Shown here in pieces: positions 57,501 to 64,000 of a DNA stretch of 64,000 bases. Numbering within the stretch: position 1 is the first letter of the stretch; every line of letters starts with the position of its first letter. The stretch comes from Gemmatimonadota bacterium (GTDB lineage: Bacteria; Gemmatimonadota; Gemmatimonadetes; Gemmatimonadales; GWC2-71-9): contig JAOTVV010000014.1 in the NCBI GenBank assembly GCA_029863245.1, positions 1 through 64,000 of the forward strand, given 5' to 3'. The notes beneath the pieces were generated by a model. That model saw nothing but the letters and a program-made list of their open reading frames with translations, was not told where the DNA came from and made no database searches. Made by a program: the position numbers and the translations under genes.

Positions 57501-59069
57501 ACCGATGCCACCGACGGTGTAACCGTTGGCAGTCAGAGTGTTGCCGGCCTCGCCGCGGGCGCCACCACCACCGTGGCCATCGACTGGAACACGGCCGCGA
57601 GCTCGATCGGCACGCACACACTCACCGCCACCCACGATCTCGCCGACGAGAACGCGGCCAACGATCAGGCGTCGATTATCGCGACGGTGAACGATCCGGG
57701 TGGACCTCCACCCTTCACCGATCTCGCGGTCACCAACGTGGCCGCCGTGCCGCAACTGGTGCAGGGGAACATCGCCGGCGTCAACGTCACGGTCCGCAAC
57801 GTGGGTGACCAGGCCGTCGGCGCCACGTTCACCGTGACCGTCATCGATGCCACTGACGGGGTGACCGTGAGCAGCACGACCATCGCCGGGCTCGCCGTGG
57901 GCGCCCAGACGATGGTGACCATCAACTGGAACACCGCCACCAGTTCGCTCGGCCTCCACACGCTCACGGGGCACCACGAGTACCCGGACGACGATCCCAC
58001 CAACGATCAGGGTTCGACCACCGTCCGGGTGACCGACCCGAGCGGCGGCTCACCCATTACCGATCTCGCCGTGACGGGCGTGAGCACGGGGTCGGTGACG
58101 CAGGGCGATGTCGCGCCCGTTACCGTGACCGTCGAGAACGTGGGGAACCAGGATGTCGCGACACCGTTTGTCGTAACGCTGGTGGACGACACTGACGCGA
58201 TCACGATCGGGTCGCAGAGCGTGGCCGGGCTGACAGCCGGGGCGACCACTACCGTGACGATCGACTGGAACACCACGGGGAGCACGATCGGGAGCCACAC
58301 GCTCGCCGCGAGCCACGATCTGGCGGACGAGAACGCCGCCAACGATCAGCAGTCGACGATCGTCACCGTCAACGAGCCCACCGGCCCCCCGGCCGTCACG
58401 GATCTCGCAGTCACGAACGTGGCCGCCGTGTCACAGCTCGTGCGGGGCAGCATTGCCGGCGTCAACGTCACCGTCGGCAACGTGGGCAATCAGAACGTGG
58501 GCGCGACGTTCACCGTGACAGTGGTGGATGCCACCGACGGTGTGACAGTGGGAAGCACGACCGTGGCCGGGCTCGGCGTGGGCGCCCAGACCACGGTAAC
58601 CATCAACTGGAACACTGCGGGGAGCTCGATCGGCACCCACACCCTCACTGCGAGCCACGACTACGCGGACGACGACGCGTCCAACGATCAGGGCTCGACC
58701 ACGGTCACGGTCACCGCGCCGGCGCCGCCCCCCGAGATCCATGTGGGGGATTTGGACGGCACCGGGATCAATAACGGCAGTAGGTGGTCTGGCACCGTCG
58801 AGATCACCGTACACGACCCGAACCACGGTGCCGTGACCGGTGCGCGGGTGGTCGGCTCGTGGAGCAGGAGCACGACCGCGACGACCGAATGCACGACCGG
58901 CGGCAGCGGCACCTGCACCGTTTCGTTCTCGGGACTCAGGAAGAGGGTGCAGTCCATCACCTTCACGGTGACTAGCGTGACGCTGGCGGGGCAGACCTAC
59001 GTGGCCAGCCAGAACCACGACCCGGACGGGAGCAGCAACGGGACTGCCGTGTCGGTGAACAAGCCGTAG
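54591..59069 (+). CDS. Lipoprotein with trypsin-like domain and nine CARDB repeats
   Basis: 1492 residues from ATG 54591 (GGAG upstream), lipobox Cys about 24 (ASMWYGC). Residues about 110-355 look like a trypsin-fold protease: His161 in LSNNHVLAN, Asp209 in NTIDAAIA and Ser313 in GGGDSGSLIV. Residues 365-1382 are nine CARDB-type Ig-like modules of about 113 residues, each DLAVTNV...VQGN..GVNVTVRN... WNTA.SS.G.HTL.. .H. .DD..SND.GSTTV. A final beta-sandwich (about 1383-1492) has a Cys pair (ECTTGGSGTC). Likely a surface adhesin or processing protease. A terminator follows. Confidence 0.85.
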   Translation: MRTLRPLRRAAITVTIVLSASMWYGCSDSALDPLAGPETLKVGAADVQGLQNAIAAQERHTQALLRTPGVVGTAVGFLPSGRIGVRIFVTHPGVPNLPSVLDGIPTAREVTGMLVAFSDPTTRQRPAPVGFSVGHPAITAGTIGARVVDGSGNVYILSNNHVLANSNDALIGDPAYQPGPFDGGTAGDQIATLFAFQALDFAGGLNTIDAAIASSNTTDLGNATPSDDGYGAPSSAIFGDANGDGFFDDKTALLGLAVQKYGRTTGLTTGQITGINAQLTICYEVQFIFCVKPATFVDQLIIEPAGFSGGGDSGSLIVTSDGNNSPVGLLFAGNETQTIANRIDLVLDHFGVAIDGTPPGPPLTDVAVTGVSATSEVVQGNVAGVNVTVRNAGNQNVTSSFNVVLVDDTDGVTVGTQSVKGLAPGATTTVSFDWNTAGSSIGTHTLTAHHELADDEPSNDQSSTTIIVNDVPVPVLDLAVTNVAAVPELVQGNIAGVNVTVRNVGDLSMSSTFNVTVIDATDGVTVGSKSIAGLAVGAQTMVTINWNTAQSSLGLHTLIGRHEVPDANASNDEGSTTVRVKDASGNSPITDIAVTGVSATSVLQGDIAPVTVTVENVGNQDVTATFAVTLVDDTDGVTIGTQSVAGLAAGATTTVTIDWNTAASSIGSHSLTASHDLADEDAANDQASTIVTVNDPGGPTPVTDIAVTSVTAVPELVRGSIAGVNVTVRNMGNQAVGATFTVTVADATDGVTAGSKTVAGLAVGAQTTVTINWNTTGSSVGPHTITGTHDFADEGSSNDQGSTTVTVTDPGGTPGTDLAVTNVAAHPELVQGNIGGVNITVRNLGSQNVGATFTVTLVDVTDGVTVGSQSIAGLAVGAQTTVTINWNTATSSLGLHTLTANHDFPDDDPSNDAGSTTVRVTDPSGGSPTTDLAVTSLSAASVLQGDVTPVAVMVENVGNQDVTTPFNVIVTDATDGVTVGSQSVAGLAAGATTTVAIDWNTAASSIGTHTLTATHDLADENAANDQASIIATVNDPGGPPPFTDLAVTNVAAVPQLVQGNIAGVNVTVRNVGDQAVGATFTVTVIDATDGVTVSSTTIAGLAVGAQTMVTINWNTATSSLGLHTLTGHHEYPDDDPTNDQGSTTVRVTDPSGGSPITDLAVTGVSTGSVTQGDVAPVTVTVENVGNQDVATPFVVTLVDDTDAITIGSQSVAGLTAGATTTVTIDWNTTGSTIGSHTLAASHDLADENAANDQQSTIVTVNEPTGPPAVTDLAVTNVAAVSQLVRGSIAGVNVTVGNVGNQNVGATFTVTVVDATDGVTVGSTTVAGLGVGAQTTVTINWNTAGSSIGTHTLTASHDYADDDASNDQGSTTVTVTAPAPPPEIHVGDLDGTGINNGSRWSGTVEITVHDPNHGAVTGARVVGSWSRSTTATTECTTGGSGTCTVSFSGLRKRVQSITFTVTSVTLAGQTYVASQNHDPDGSSNGTAVSVNKP
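55683..58738 (+). repeat. Nine tandem ~340-bp CARDB-coding units
   Basis: Two subtypes recur at the protein level: type A (PELVQGNIAGVNVTVRN ... VGAQTTVTINWNT) and type B (SVLQGDVAPVTVTVENVGNQ ... AGATTTVTIDWNT). Their order is about A/B-hybrid, A, B, A, A, B, A, B, A. This suggests expansion by duplication of two-unit blocks. Confidence 0.8.
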
Positions 59070-59094
59070 CAGTCATCGCCTCCAGCATGACGTG

Positions 59095-59122
59095 ACGAGC
59101 GGGCTTCGGCCCGCTCGTTTCG
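59095..59122 (+). terminator. Rho-independent terminator
   Basis: Perfect 10-bp stem ACGAGCGGGC / GCCCGCTCGT with UUCG tetraloop (59105-59108), followed by TTCGTTTT. It ends the CARDB gene. Confidence 0.85.
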
Positions 59123-59196
59123 TTTTGGGATCCTCACTTGACGCCTCCTTGACGTCAGTCGTGCACCGTGGACCCGTGGAAGAAAGGGAGGTCCAC

Positions 59197-60216
59197 GTGT
59201 CCGACCGCATCGACCGCCTAACCGCTCCCCTGCCGCAGGGCGCCGTACCCGCGGCCGGGCGGGAGTCCTTCGCGGCGGGACCAGTGCACGTGATCCTGAA
59301 CCCCACCGCGGCAGGGGGTCGGGCCAAAAGACTCGAGTCCCGGATTCTGGCGGGCCTCACCGATCGATTCGGCCCCGACTACACGCTGTGCGTCACTGAG
59401 CGCGCGGGTCACGCTTCAGCATCGGCGTCGGCGGCCGTCGCGGCTGGTACCGCGCTCGTGGTGGCCGTGGGCGGGGATGGCACCGTGCACGAGATCCTGA
59501 ACGGCCTGCTTCGGGCCCAGCCGATTGTTGCTGCCCGTTGCGAGTTGGGGATCGTGAACTGCGGTACCGGGAGCGGCCTGGCGGACAGCCTGGGTCTTCC
59601 CGATGCGCTCGACGGTCAGCTCGATCTGCTCACACTGCCTTACAGTGTTGCCATCGACGTCGGACACGTCGCCTACCGCGACGCCTCCGGCCGAGCTGCC
59701 CAACGGTGGTTTGCGAGCGAGTGCCAGGTGGGAATCGGGAGCGTCGTGACGGCCTGCGTTCACCCGACATCCAAGCGCTTCGGTGGGCGCCTCGCGTTCG
59801 GCGCCGCGACGCTCCGTTCGGTGTTCCGCCATCGCGCTTCGGCTCTCAGCGTGTCGTACAACGGGACCGGGGCCACCACGCTGCCACTGCTCGGTCTCGC
59901 GATCGGGAACGGTCACATCTGCGCCGGTGGCATGCGCCTCACGCCGGGCGCCCGGCTGGATGACGGGGTCTTCGACGTGCTCACCATCCACGACATGGGT
60001 ATCCCAACGCGGCTCGTGAACTTCCCGCGCATTTACGCCGGATCGCACGTCCAATCACCGCGCTTTGCCGTGCACCGGACCGGCCAGCTCACGATCGCAG
60101 CGGAGCCACCGGTGTCCGTTTCGGCCGACGGCGAGTGCCTGGGCTTCACGCCGTGCCGGATATCGCTCTTGCCCGCGGCGCTTCGGATCAGAAGCGGCCG
60201 GCCACACGGGAGCTGA
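59197..60216 (+). CDS. Diacylglycerol kinase family (DAGK/YegS-like) lipid kinase
   Basis: 339 residues from GTG 59197 with GGGAGG upstream; the first ten residues are followed by the true domain start. DAGK catalytic domain: VHVILNPTAAGGRAKR (29-44) and the nucleotide-binding GGDGT (92-96) in VVAVGGDGTVHEILNGLL. Further signatures: GIVNCGTGSGLADSLGLP, LGLAIGNGHICAGGMRLTPG and DDGVFDVLTIHD. It phosphorylates diacylglycerol, a sphingoid or a related lipid with ATP. The next gene starts 4 bp after its stop, so it leads a lipid operon. An upstream TTGACGTCA element (59149-59157) may be regulatory. Confidence 0.88.
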   Translation: MSDRIDRLTAPLPQGAVPAAGRESFAAGPVHVILNPTAAGGRAKRLESRILAGLTDRFGPDYTLCVTERAGHASASASAAVAAGTALVVAVGGDGTVHEILNGLLRAQPIVAARCELGIVNCGTGSGLADSLGLPDALDGQLDLLTLPYSVAIDVGHVAYRDASGRAAQRWFASECQVGIGSVVTACVHPTSKRFGGRLAFGAATLRSVFRHRASALSVSYNGTGATTLPLLGLAIGNGHICAGGMRLTPGARLDDGVFDVLTIHDMGIPTRLVNFPRIYAGSHVQSPRFAVHRTGQLTIAAEPPVSVSADGECLGFTPCRISLLPAALRIRSGRPHGS

Positions 60217-60220
60217 CGTC

Positions 60221-62104
60221 ATGTCCAAGCTGACACTCAGGCTCCGGCGTCTCGAGTTCGAAGCCCGCATCTTCGTCTCGTTCGGCATCGTGATCGCCGT
60301 AGGCATTGTGGCGTTCCTGGTCTTCGCGTCGTCCCCGTCGCTGCTCGTGCTCATCGGCACGGCGCTTCATCTCGATCCGGCGGTGTCGTTGCGGGTGGGG
60401 TTCCTGGGCGTGGCTGGCGTGCTGGTGCTCGCGTGCGGCCTTCGCATGTGGGCCGGGAGCATGCTCACCTCCGGACGCATGATGGCGTTTCCGGTCCAGG
60501 CCGACGCGCTGACACTGGCCGGGCCGTACCGCCTGGTGCGAAATCCCATCTACTTGGCCGACCTCGTGGCGTTCTGCGGCTTTGCGCTGTGCCTGCCACC
60601 CATCGGGGCCGCCCTGCCGGTTCTATTGCTGCTGCACTACCTCCAGCTGATTCGCTACGAGGAGCGCGCGCTGGAGCGGCAGTTCGGCGACCGGTATCGC
60701 ATCTACTCGGCGACGGTGCCCCCGCTCCTGCCGAACCTGAGCAGCGCGTCCCGGCTCGGTGCTGCCCTGGCCGACGCGGTCATCACGCGCGACGGCTTCC
60801 GCCACAACGCGCTCTACCTGCTCTTCATTCCCGGCTTCCTGCTTGCCGCGGTCACAGGATCGCTGGCCGTCGCCATCGTCGTCGGGCTGCCCGCGGTGCT
60901 GGATTGGGCGGTCGTGCATACCCGCAAGGGCATCGCCGCCCCACCGGCCGCCGACACGGTGCGTGACGACGCGACCGGAGCGCGCGCGAACGTGTTCGAC
61001 GAAGTGCTGTACGCCCAGTGCTGGGAAGATCCCTCGATCGACCGCGAGGCCCTCAGGATCGGTCCGGAGGACGTCGTGTTCTCGATCACGTCCGGTGGGT
61101 GCAACGTGCTCGCGTTTCTGATCGACGACCCGCGCCGGATCATTGCGCTCGACGTCAATCCGCATCAGAACTATGTGCTCGACCTCAAGATGGCCGCCTT
61201 CGCCGCGTTGGATCATCACGAGGTGCTGGCGCTGCTCGGCGCCACGGACTCGACTCGGCGCCGGGCGCTCTACGGGGCGCTCCGATCTCGGCTCACGCCC
61301 GACAGCCGTCGCTATTGGGACACGCACCCGCGCATCATCGACGAGGGCCTCGTCCACACCGGCCGCTACGAGCGCTACCTGCGCCTCGTGCGACGGTGGT
61401 TCAGCCTGCTGATGGGTCCATCGCTCGCCCAAGACGTGATCGGCGCGTCGACCGCCGAGGCGCGTGCCACCCTTTTCCATCGGCGCTGGGACAATCGACG
61501 CTGGCGCCTGCTCACGGGTGTGCTGCTCAGCCGATGGGTGATGACCCGCATGTTCGATCCGGCGTTCTTCGCGCAGCTCGAGGATTCGTTCTCGTTCGGG
61601 CGGCGGTTTCGCGCGCGGGTGGAGCGAGCGGTCCTGGAGTTGCCGGTCGAGCGGAATCCGTTTCTGGCGTACGCCCTGCTGGGCCGGTTCCCGACGCCGC
61701 AGCATCTCCCGCTCTACCTGCAGCCGGAGTACTTCGAGACGATTCGCGACCGTGTGGATCGGATCGAGACCGTGACCGGGGCCTGCGAAGACCATTTCGC
61801 CACTCTCCCCGCAAACACGATCTCGAAGTTCAACTTCAGCAACGTCTTCGAGTGGATGCCGCCGCGCACGTTCGACGACCTGCTGCGCGAAACCGTGCGC
61901 GTGGGCCGGGATGGTGCCGTCCTCGCGTATCGCAACCTGCTAGTGCCGCGCGCGCGCCCGATCGGTCTGGCCCCGTGGATCGAGCCCGAGCGGGCCCTCT
62001 CGGCCACGCTCCACGCACGGGATCTGGCGTTCATCTACGGCGCGTACGTCGTCGAACGGATCGTCAAACAGGAGGACGCATGTCCTACCGTGTCGAGCTG
62101 GTGA
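60221..62104 (+). CDS. Fused ICMT/PEMT-like methyltransferase and BtaA-like (DUF3419) aminocarboxypropyl transferase
   Basis: 627 residues from ATG 60221 (GGGAG upstream). Residues 15-170 have membrane helices and the ICMT/PEMT signature LTLAGPYRLVRNPIYLADLV then RYEERALERQFGDRYRIYSA, an integral-membrane SAM methyltransferase. Two more helices follow (about 197-235). Residues 255-620 are DUF3419/BtaA-like: NVFDEVLYAQCWEDPSIDRE, VVFSITSGGCNVLAFLID (SAM site), IIALDVNPHQNYVLDLKMAA and ANTISKFNFSNVFEWMPP. BtaA transfers the 3-amino-3-carboxypropyl group of AdoMet to diacylglycerol, the first step to the betaine lipid DGTS, whose head is then N-methylated by BtaB. A fusion with an ICMT-type domain could do both steps at the membrane. 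The lipid acceptor is inferred. Confidence 0.85.
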   Translation: MSKLTLRLRRLEFEARIFVSFGIVIAVGIVAFLVFASSPSLLVLIGTALHLDPAVSLRVGFLGVAGVLVLACGLRMWAGSMLTSGRMMAFPVQADALTLAGPYRLVRNPIYLADLVAFCGFALCLPPIGAALPVLLLLHYLQLIRYEERALERQFGDRYRIYSATVPPLLPNLSSASRLGAALADAVITRDGFRHNALYLLFIPGFLLAAVTGSLAVAIVVGLPAVLDWAVVHTRKGIAAPPAADTVRDDATGARANVFDEVLYAQCWEDPSIDREALRIGPEDVVFSITSGGCNVLAFLIDDPRRIIALDVNPHQNYVLDLKMAAFAALDHHEVLALLGATDSTRRRALYGALRSRLTPDSRRYWDTHPRIIDEGLVHTGRYERYLRLVRRWFSLLMGPSLAQDVIGASTAEARATLFHRRWDNRRWRLLTGVLLSRWVMTRMFDPAFFAQLEDSFSFGRRFRARVERAVLELPVERNPFLAYALLGRFPTPQHLPLYLQPEYFETIRDRVDRIETVTGACEDHFATLPANTISKFNFSNVFEWMPPRTFDDLLRETVRVGRDGAVLAYRNLLVPRARPIGLAPWIEPERALSATLHARDLAFIYGAYVVERIVKQEDACPTVSSW

Positions 62105-63204
62105 CCGACCGGCGCGGCTGGCGGGACTTCTTCGCGCTCCCGTTCGTCGTGTACCGGAATGACCCACTGTGGGTGCCGCCGCTCGAAGTGGACGAGCGCC
62201 GCACCCTGGACGTGAGCCGCAATCCGTACTTCCGCCATGCGTCGCTCCGGCTCTTCGTGTGCCGCCAGTGGGGTCAGCCAGTGGCCCGCATAGTCCTGAT
62301 CGTCGACGAGCGACACCAATCCGAGGGCAGTCCGAAGACCGCCTTGTTTGGACTGTTCGAGTGCGTGCAGGACGACGAGGCAGCGGCAGGCGTGGTCGAG
62401 GCGATGCTGGCCGAATGCCGAGCACAGAACGTCGACGCCGTGGAAGGTCCGTTCAATCCCAATCATTACTCGCCGGTCGGCGTGCAGACCAACCGGTTCG
62501 ATGTCGGTCCCGCCTTCTTCGAGACCTACAACCCGGCGTACTACCCGGCGCTGTTCGAGCGGCTCGGCTTCACGGTGTCGAAGGTGCTCCATACCTGGCG
62601 GAATGATGGGGTGGCGGACTACGTGCGGCAGCGCTACGGCACGGTCACGGTCGGCGGCAACGGGCACTTCTCGACCCGCCAGGTCGACCGTCGACACACG
62701 GCCGCGGAGCTCGAGCGCCTGCGCAGCATCTTCAACGACGCGTTTGCCAACAACTGGCGATTCGTTCCGGTGAGCCGGGAGGAGTACCGGTTCTCCGCGA
62801 AGGGCCTGTTCCACGTCACGCGACCGGAGCTGGTCACCTTCGTGGAGTATGACGGGGAGCCGGTGGGGGCGCTGCTCTGCGTCCTGGACGTGAATCCCCT
62901 GCTTCGCCAGCTGCGCGGCCACATCGGCCCGTTGAGCTACCTGCGATTCGTGCGCCTGCGCCGGCAGGTTCGCGACCTGGTCGTGTACGCCGTCGGCATC
63001 TCCCGCGCCTACCAAAGCACGCCCGCCTACGAGCTCCTCGTCCGGGCGATGTGCGCCACGGCCATGCACTGCCGATCCCTATCGACCTCGTGGATCTCGG
63101 ACGACAACCGTCCGGCGATCGGCGCCGCCGAACGGCTGGGACTCGAGTCATACAAGGACTTTGCCGTCTACCGGAAACACGTGCCGGAGGTGTGTCATGC
63201 GTAG
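62080..63204 (+). CDS. GNAT-like acyltransferase-fold protein
   Basis: 374 residues from ATG 62080, overlapping the previous gene by 25 bp, CAGGAGG upstream. N-terminal part (RRGWRDFFALPFVVYRNDPL, WVPPLEVDERRTLD) and central VEGPFNPNHYSPVGVQTNRF then PAYYPALFERLGFTVSKVLH are typical of a conserved family of about 370-residue proteins with two GNAT-like folds. The late DLVVYAVGISRAYQSTPAYE and WISDDNRPAIGAAERLGLES resemble the acetyl-CoA/acyl-CoA binding end of GNAT enzymes. It may acylate the amino group of the lipid or a precursor. Substrate unknown. Confidence 0.65.
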   Translation: MSYRVELVTDRRGWRDFFALPFVVYRNDPLWVPPLEVDERRTLDVSRNPYFRHASLRLFVCRQWGQPVARIVLIVDERHQSEGSPKTALFGLFECVQDDEAAAGVVEAMLAECRAQNVDAVEGPFNPNHYSPVGVQTNRFDVGPAFFETYNPAYYPALFERLGFTVSKVLHTWRNDGVADYVRQRYGTVTVGGNGHFSTRQVDRRHTAAELERLRSIFNDAFANNWRFVPVSREEYRFSAKGLFHVTRPELVTFVEYDGEPVGALLCVLDVNPLLRQLRGHIGPLSYLRFVRLRRQVRDLVVYAVGISRAYQSTPAYELLVRAMCATAMHCRSLSTSWISDDNRPAIGAAERLGLESYKDFAVYRKHVPEVCHA

Positions 63205-64000
63205 CCACGACCGCACCATGGTGCTTCCACCCGAGGCGTGGGGTCTGACGGTCGACCGCACGGACGCTCTGATGGTGGGCGGGTGCAGCACGCTCGACCT
63301 CGCACGGGAGTACGGAACCCCGCTGCACGTCGTGCATCGGGACCGGTTGCTCGCGACGGCGACGGCATTCACCCGCGCCTTCACGAGCCTGTACCCGGCC
63401 GCCGTGTCTGTGCACTACGCGTTCAAGTGCAACGCCGTCCCCGGAATCGTGCAGCTCCTGCGACAGGCTGGACTGCGTGCGGAGGTCTGCACGCCGTTCG
63501 AGCTCCTCCTCGCGCAGCGCCTGGGCTTTCCGGGTCCCGCGATCATCGTCAACGGTCCCGGCAAGACACCGGAGTTCCTGCGTCTCTCGATCCAGCACGA
63601 CGTGCGGTTCGTGGTGGTCGATGCGCTGGACGAGCTGACCGCGCTCGATGCCCAGGTCCAAGCGCTCGGCGCCCACGTCGCTGTGCTGCTCAGGATCAAT
63701 CCAGACTACGTGCCGCGCGGCATGAACCGCGGGTCCGCTACCGGGAGTCGCCGAGGCTGTGCCTTCGGTCTCGACCTCCGGAGTGGCGAGGTCGACCGCG
63801 CGCTCGACCTCCTGAAGGAGAAGGACCGTCTCCACTTCCACGGCTTCCACATGCATATCGGCACGGGGATCCGGGATGCCGCCGACTACCGCCGGGCACT
63901 GCACCACCTGGGTCCGCTGATCGAGCGCACGCGACGCCGTCGGCTTCCCATCCCCGTGATCGACGTCGGCGGCGGGTTCGGCGTGCCCACGACCCGTGAG
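63197..64000 (+). CDS. PLP-dependent fold-III decarboxylase (LysA/ODC-like), 5-prime part
   Basis: 268 codons from ATG 63197, overlapping the previous stop by 8 bp and running off the window end. Alanine-racemase-type barrel of group IV decarboxylases: PLP lysine Lys77 in VHYAFKCNAVPGIVQLL, then IIVNGPGKTPEFLRLSI, LRINPDYVPRGMNRG, FHGFHMHIGTGI and the phosphate-binding glycines in VIDVGGGFGVP. It resembles diaminopimelate decarboxylase, but the operon context (diacylglycerol kinase, BtaA-like enzyme, GNAT) argues for a role in headgroup chemistry rather than lysine synthesis. The C-terminal specificity domain is outside the window. Confidence 0.82.
   Translation, partial: MRSHDRTMVLPPEAWGLTVDRTDALMVGGCSTLDLAREYGTPLHVVHRDRLLATATAFTRAFTSLYPAAVSVHYAFKCNAVPGIVQLLRQAGLRAEVCTPFELLLAQRLGFPGPAIIVNGPGKTPEFLRLSIQHDVRFVVVDALDELTALDAQVQALGAHVAVLLRINPDYVPRGMNRGSATGSRRGCAFGLDLRSGEVDRALDLLKEKDRLHFHGFHMHIGTGIRDAADYRRALHHLGPLIERTRRRRLPIPVIDVGGGFGVPTTRE

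Noticed and set aside
56349-57977. 542-codon minus-strand frame opposite the CARDB gene
   Set aside because: A shadow produced by the repetitive CARDB coding sequence; its repeats only mirror those of the real gene.

Overview
This is a high-GC window from a bacterium that is most likely a member of the Gemmatimonadota. The assignment is inferred from gene content: three Ser/Thr kinases of the long kinase-membrane-TPR type, a SusC/RagA-SusD pair next to a protein with a carboxypeptidase-like and a plug domain, many WD40-like (PD40) lipoproteins, TAT-exported DUF362 proteins and a large CARDB-repeat lipoprotein. No rRNA, tRNA, CRISPR array, transposase or integrase was seen.

Layout. 0-10.6 kb: the start of an M1-type peptidase, a broken sulfatase, a GT-C type membrane glycosyltransferase, a secreted protease with Sel1 repeats, a peptidoglycan-binding lipoprotein, a two-gene sulfide-oxidation operon (rhodanese-persulfide dioxygenase fusion plus sulfide:quinone oxidoreductase-like flavoprotein), a DUF362 protein followed by a truncated TAT protein, and a PD40 lipoprotein. 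11-23.4 kb: small proteins, a beta-helix lipoprotein, then a SusC/SusD/FG-GAP-ASPIC uptake island lying between two exact 48-bp direct repeats. 23.4-31 kb: an ABM-like monooxygenase, an XRE regulator, a glycosyltransferase, and a small putative RiPP locus (54-aa precursor, radical SAM/SPASM-like enzyme, secreted lipoprotein). This stretch lies between two 243-bp copies of the 3-prime end of the XRE gene, and the far copy is fused to a decayed PD40 gene. 31-45.5 kb: a TusA-like protein, a second DUF362 protein, two kinases, a truncated RND pump, small secreted or membrane proteins, a UroD-like protein, a frameshifted lipoprotein and a C39-like peptidase. 45.6-51.1 kb: a five-gene corrinoid methyl-transfer operon (MttB-like methyltransferase, MetH-activation-like protein, corrinoid protein, homocysteine methyltransferase, sodium symporter), which probably imports and demethylates a quaternary amine or betaine and passes the methyl group to homocysteine. 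51-59 kb: the third kinase and a lipoprotein with a trypsin-like domain and nine CARDB repeats. 59.2-64 kb: a tightly packed lipid operon (diacylglycerol kinase, fused ICMT/PEMT-like plus BtaA-like DUF3419 enzyme, GNAT-like protein, PLP decarboxylase cut by the window end), probably for an aminolipid headgroup.

The spacers of the outer parts of the window (2.6 kb and 35.7-54.4 kb) carry arrays of a degenerate octamer, GGCGGTTA. Next to gene 3-prime ends the arrays read GGCGGTTA in the coding direction, and next to 5-prime ends they read the complement. They are absent from 2.6-35.7 kb, where the repeat-bounded islands lie. The most interesting candidates are these arrays, the RiPP locus with its flanking duplication, and the fused betaine-lipid-type enzyme operon.
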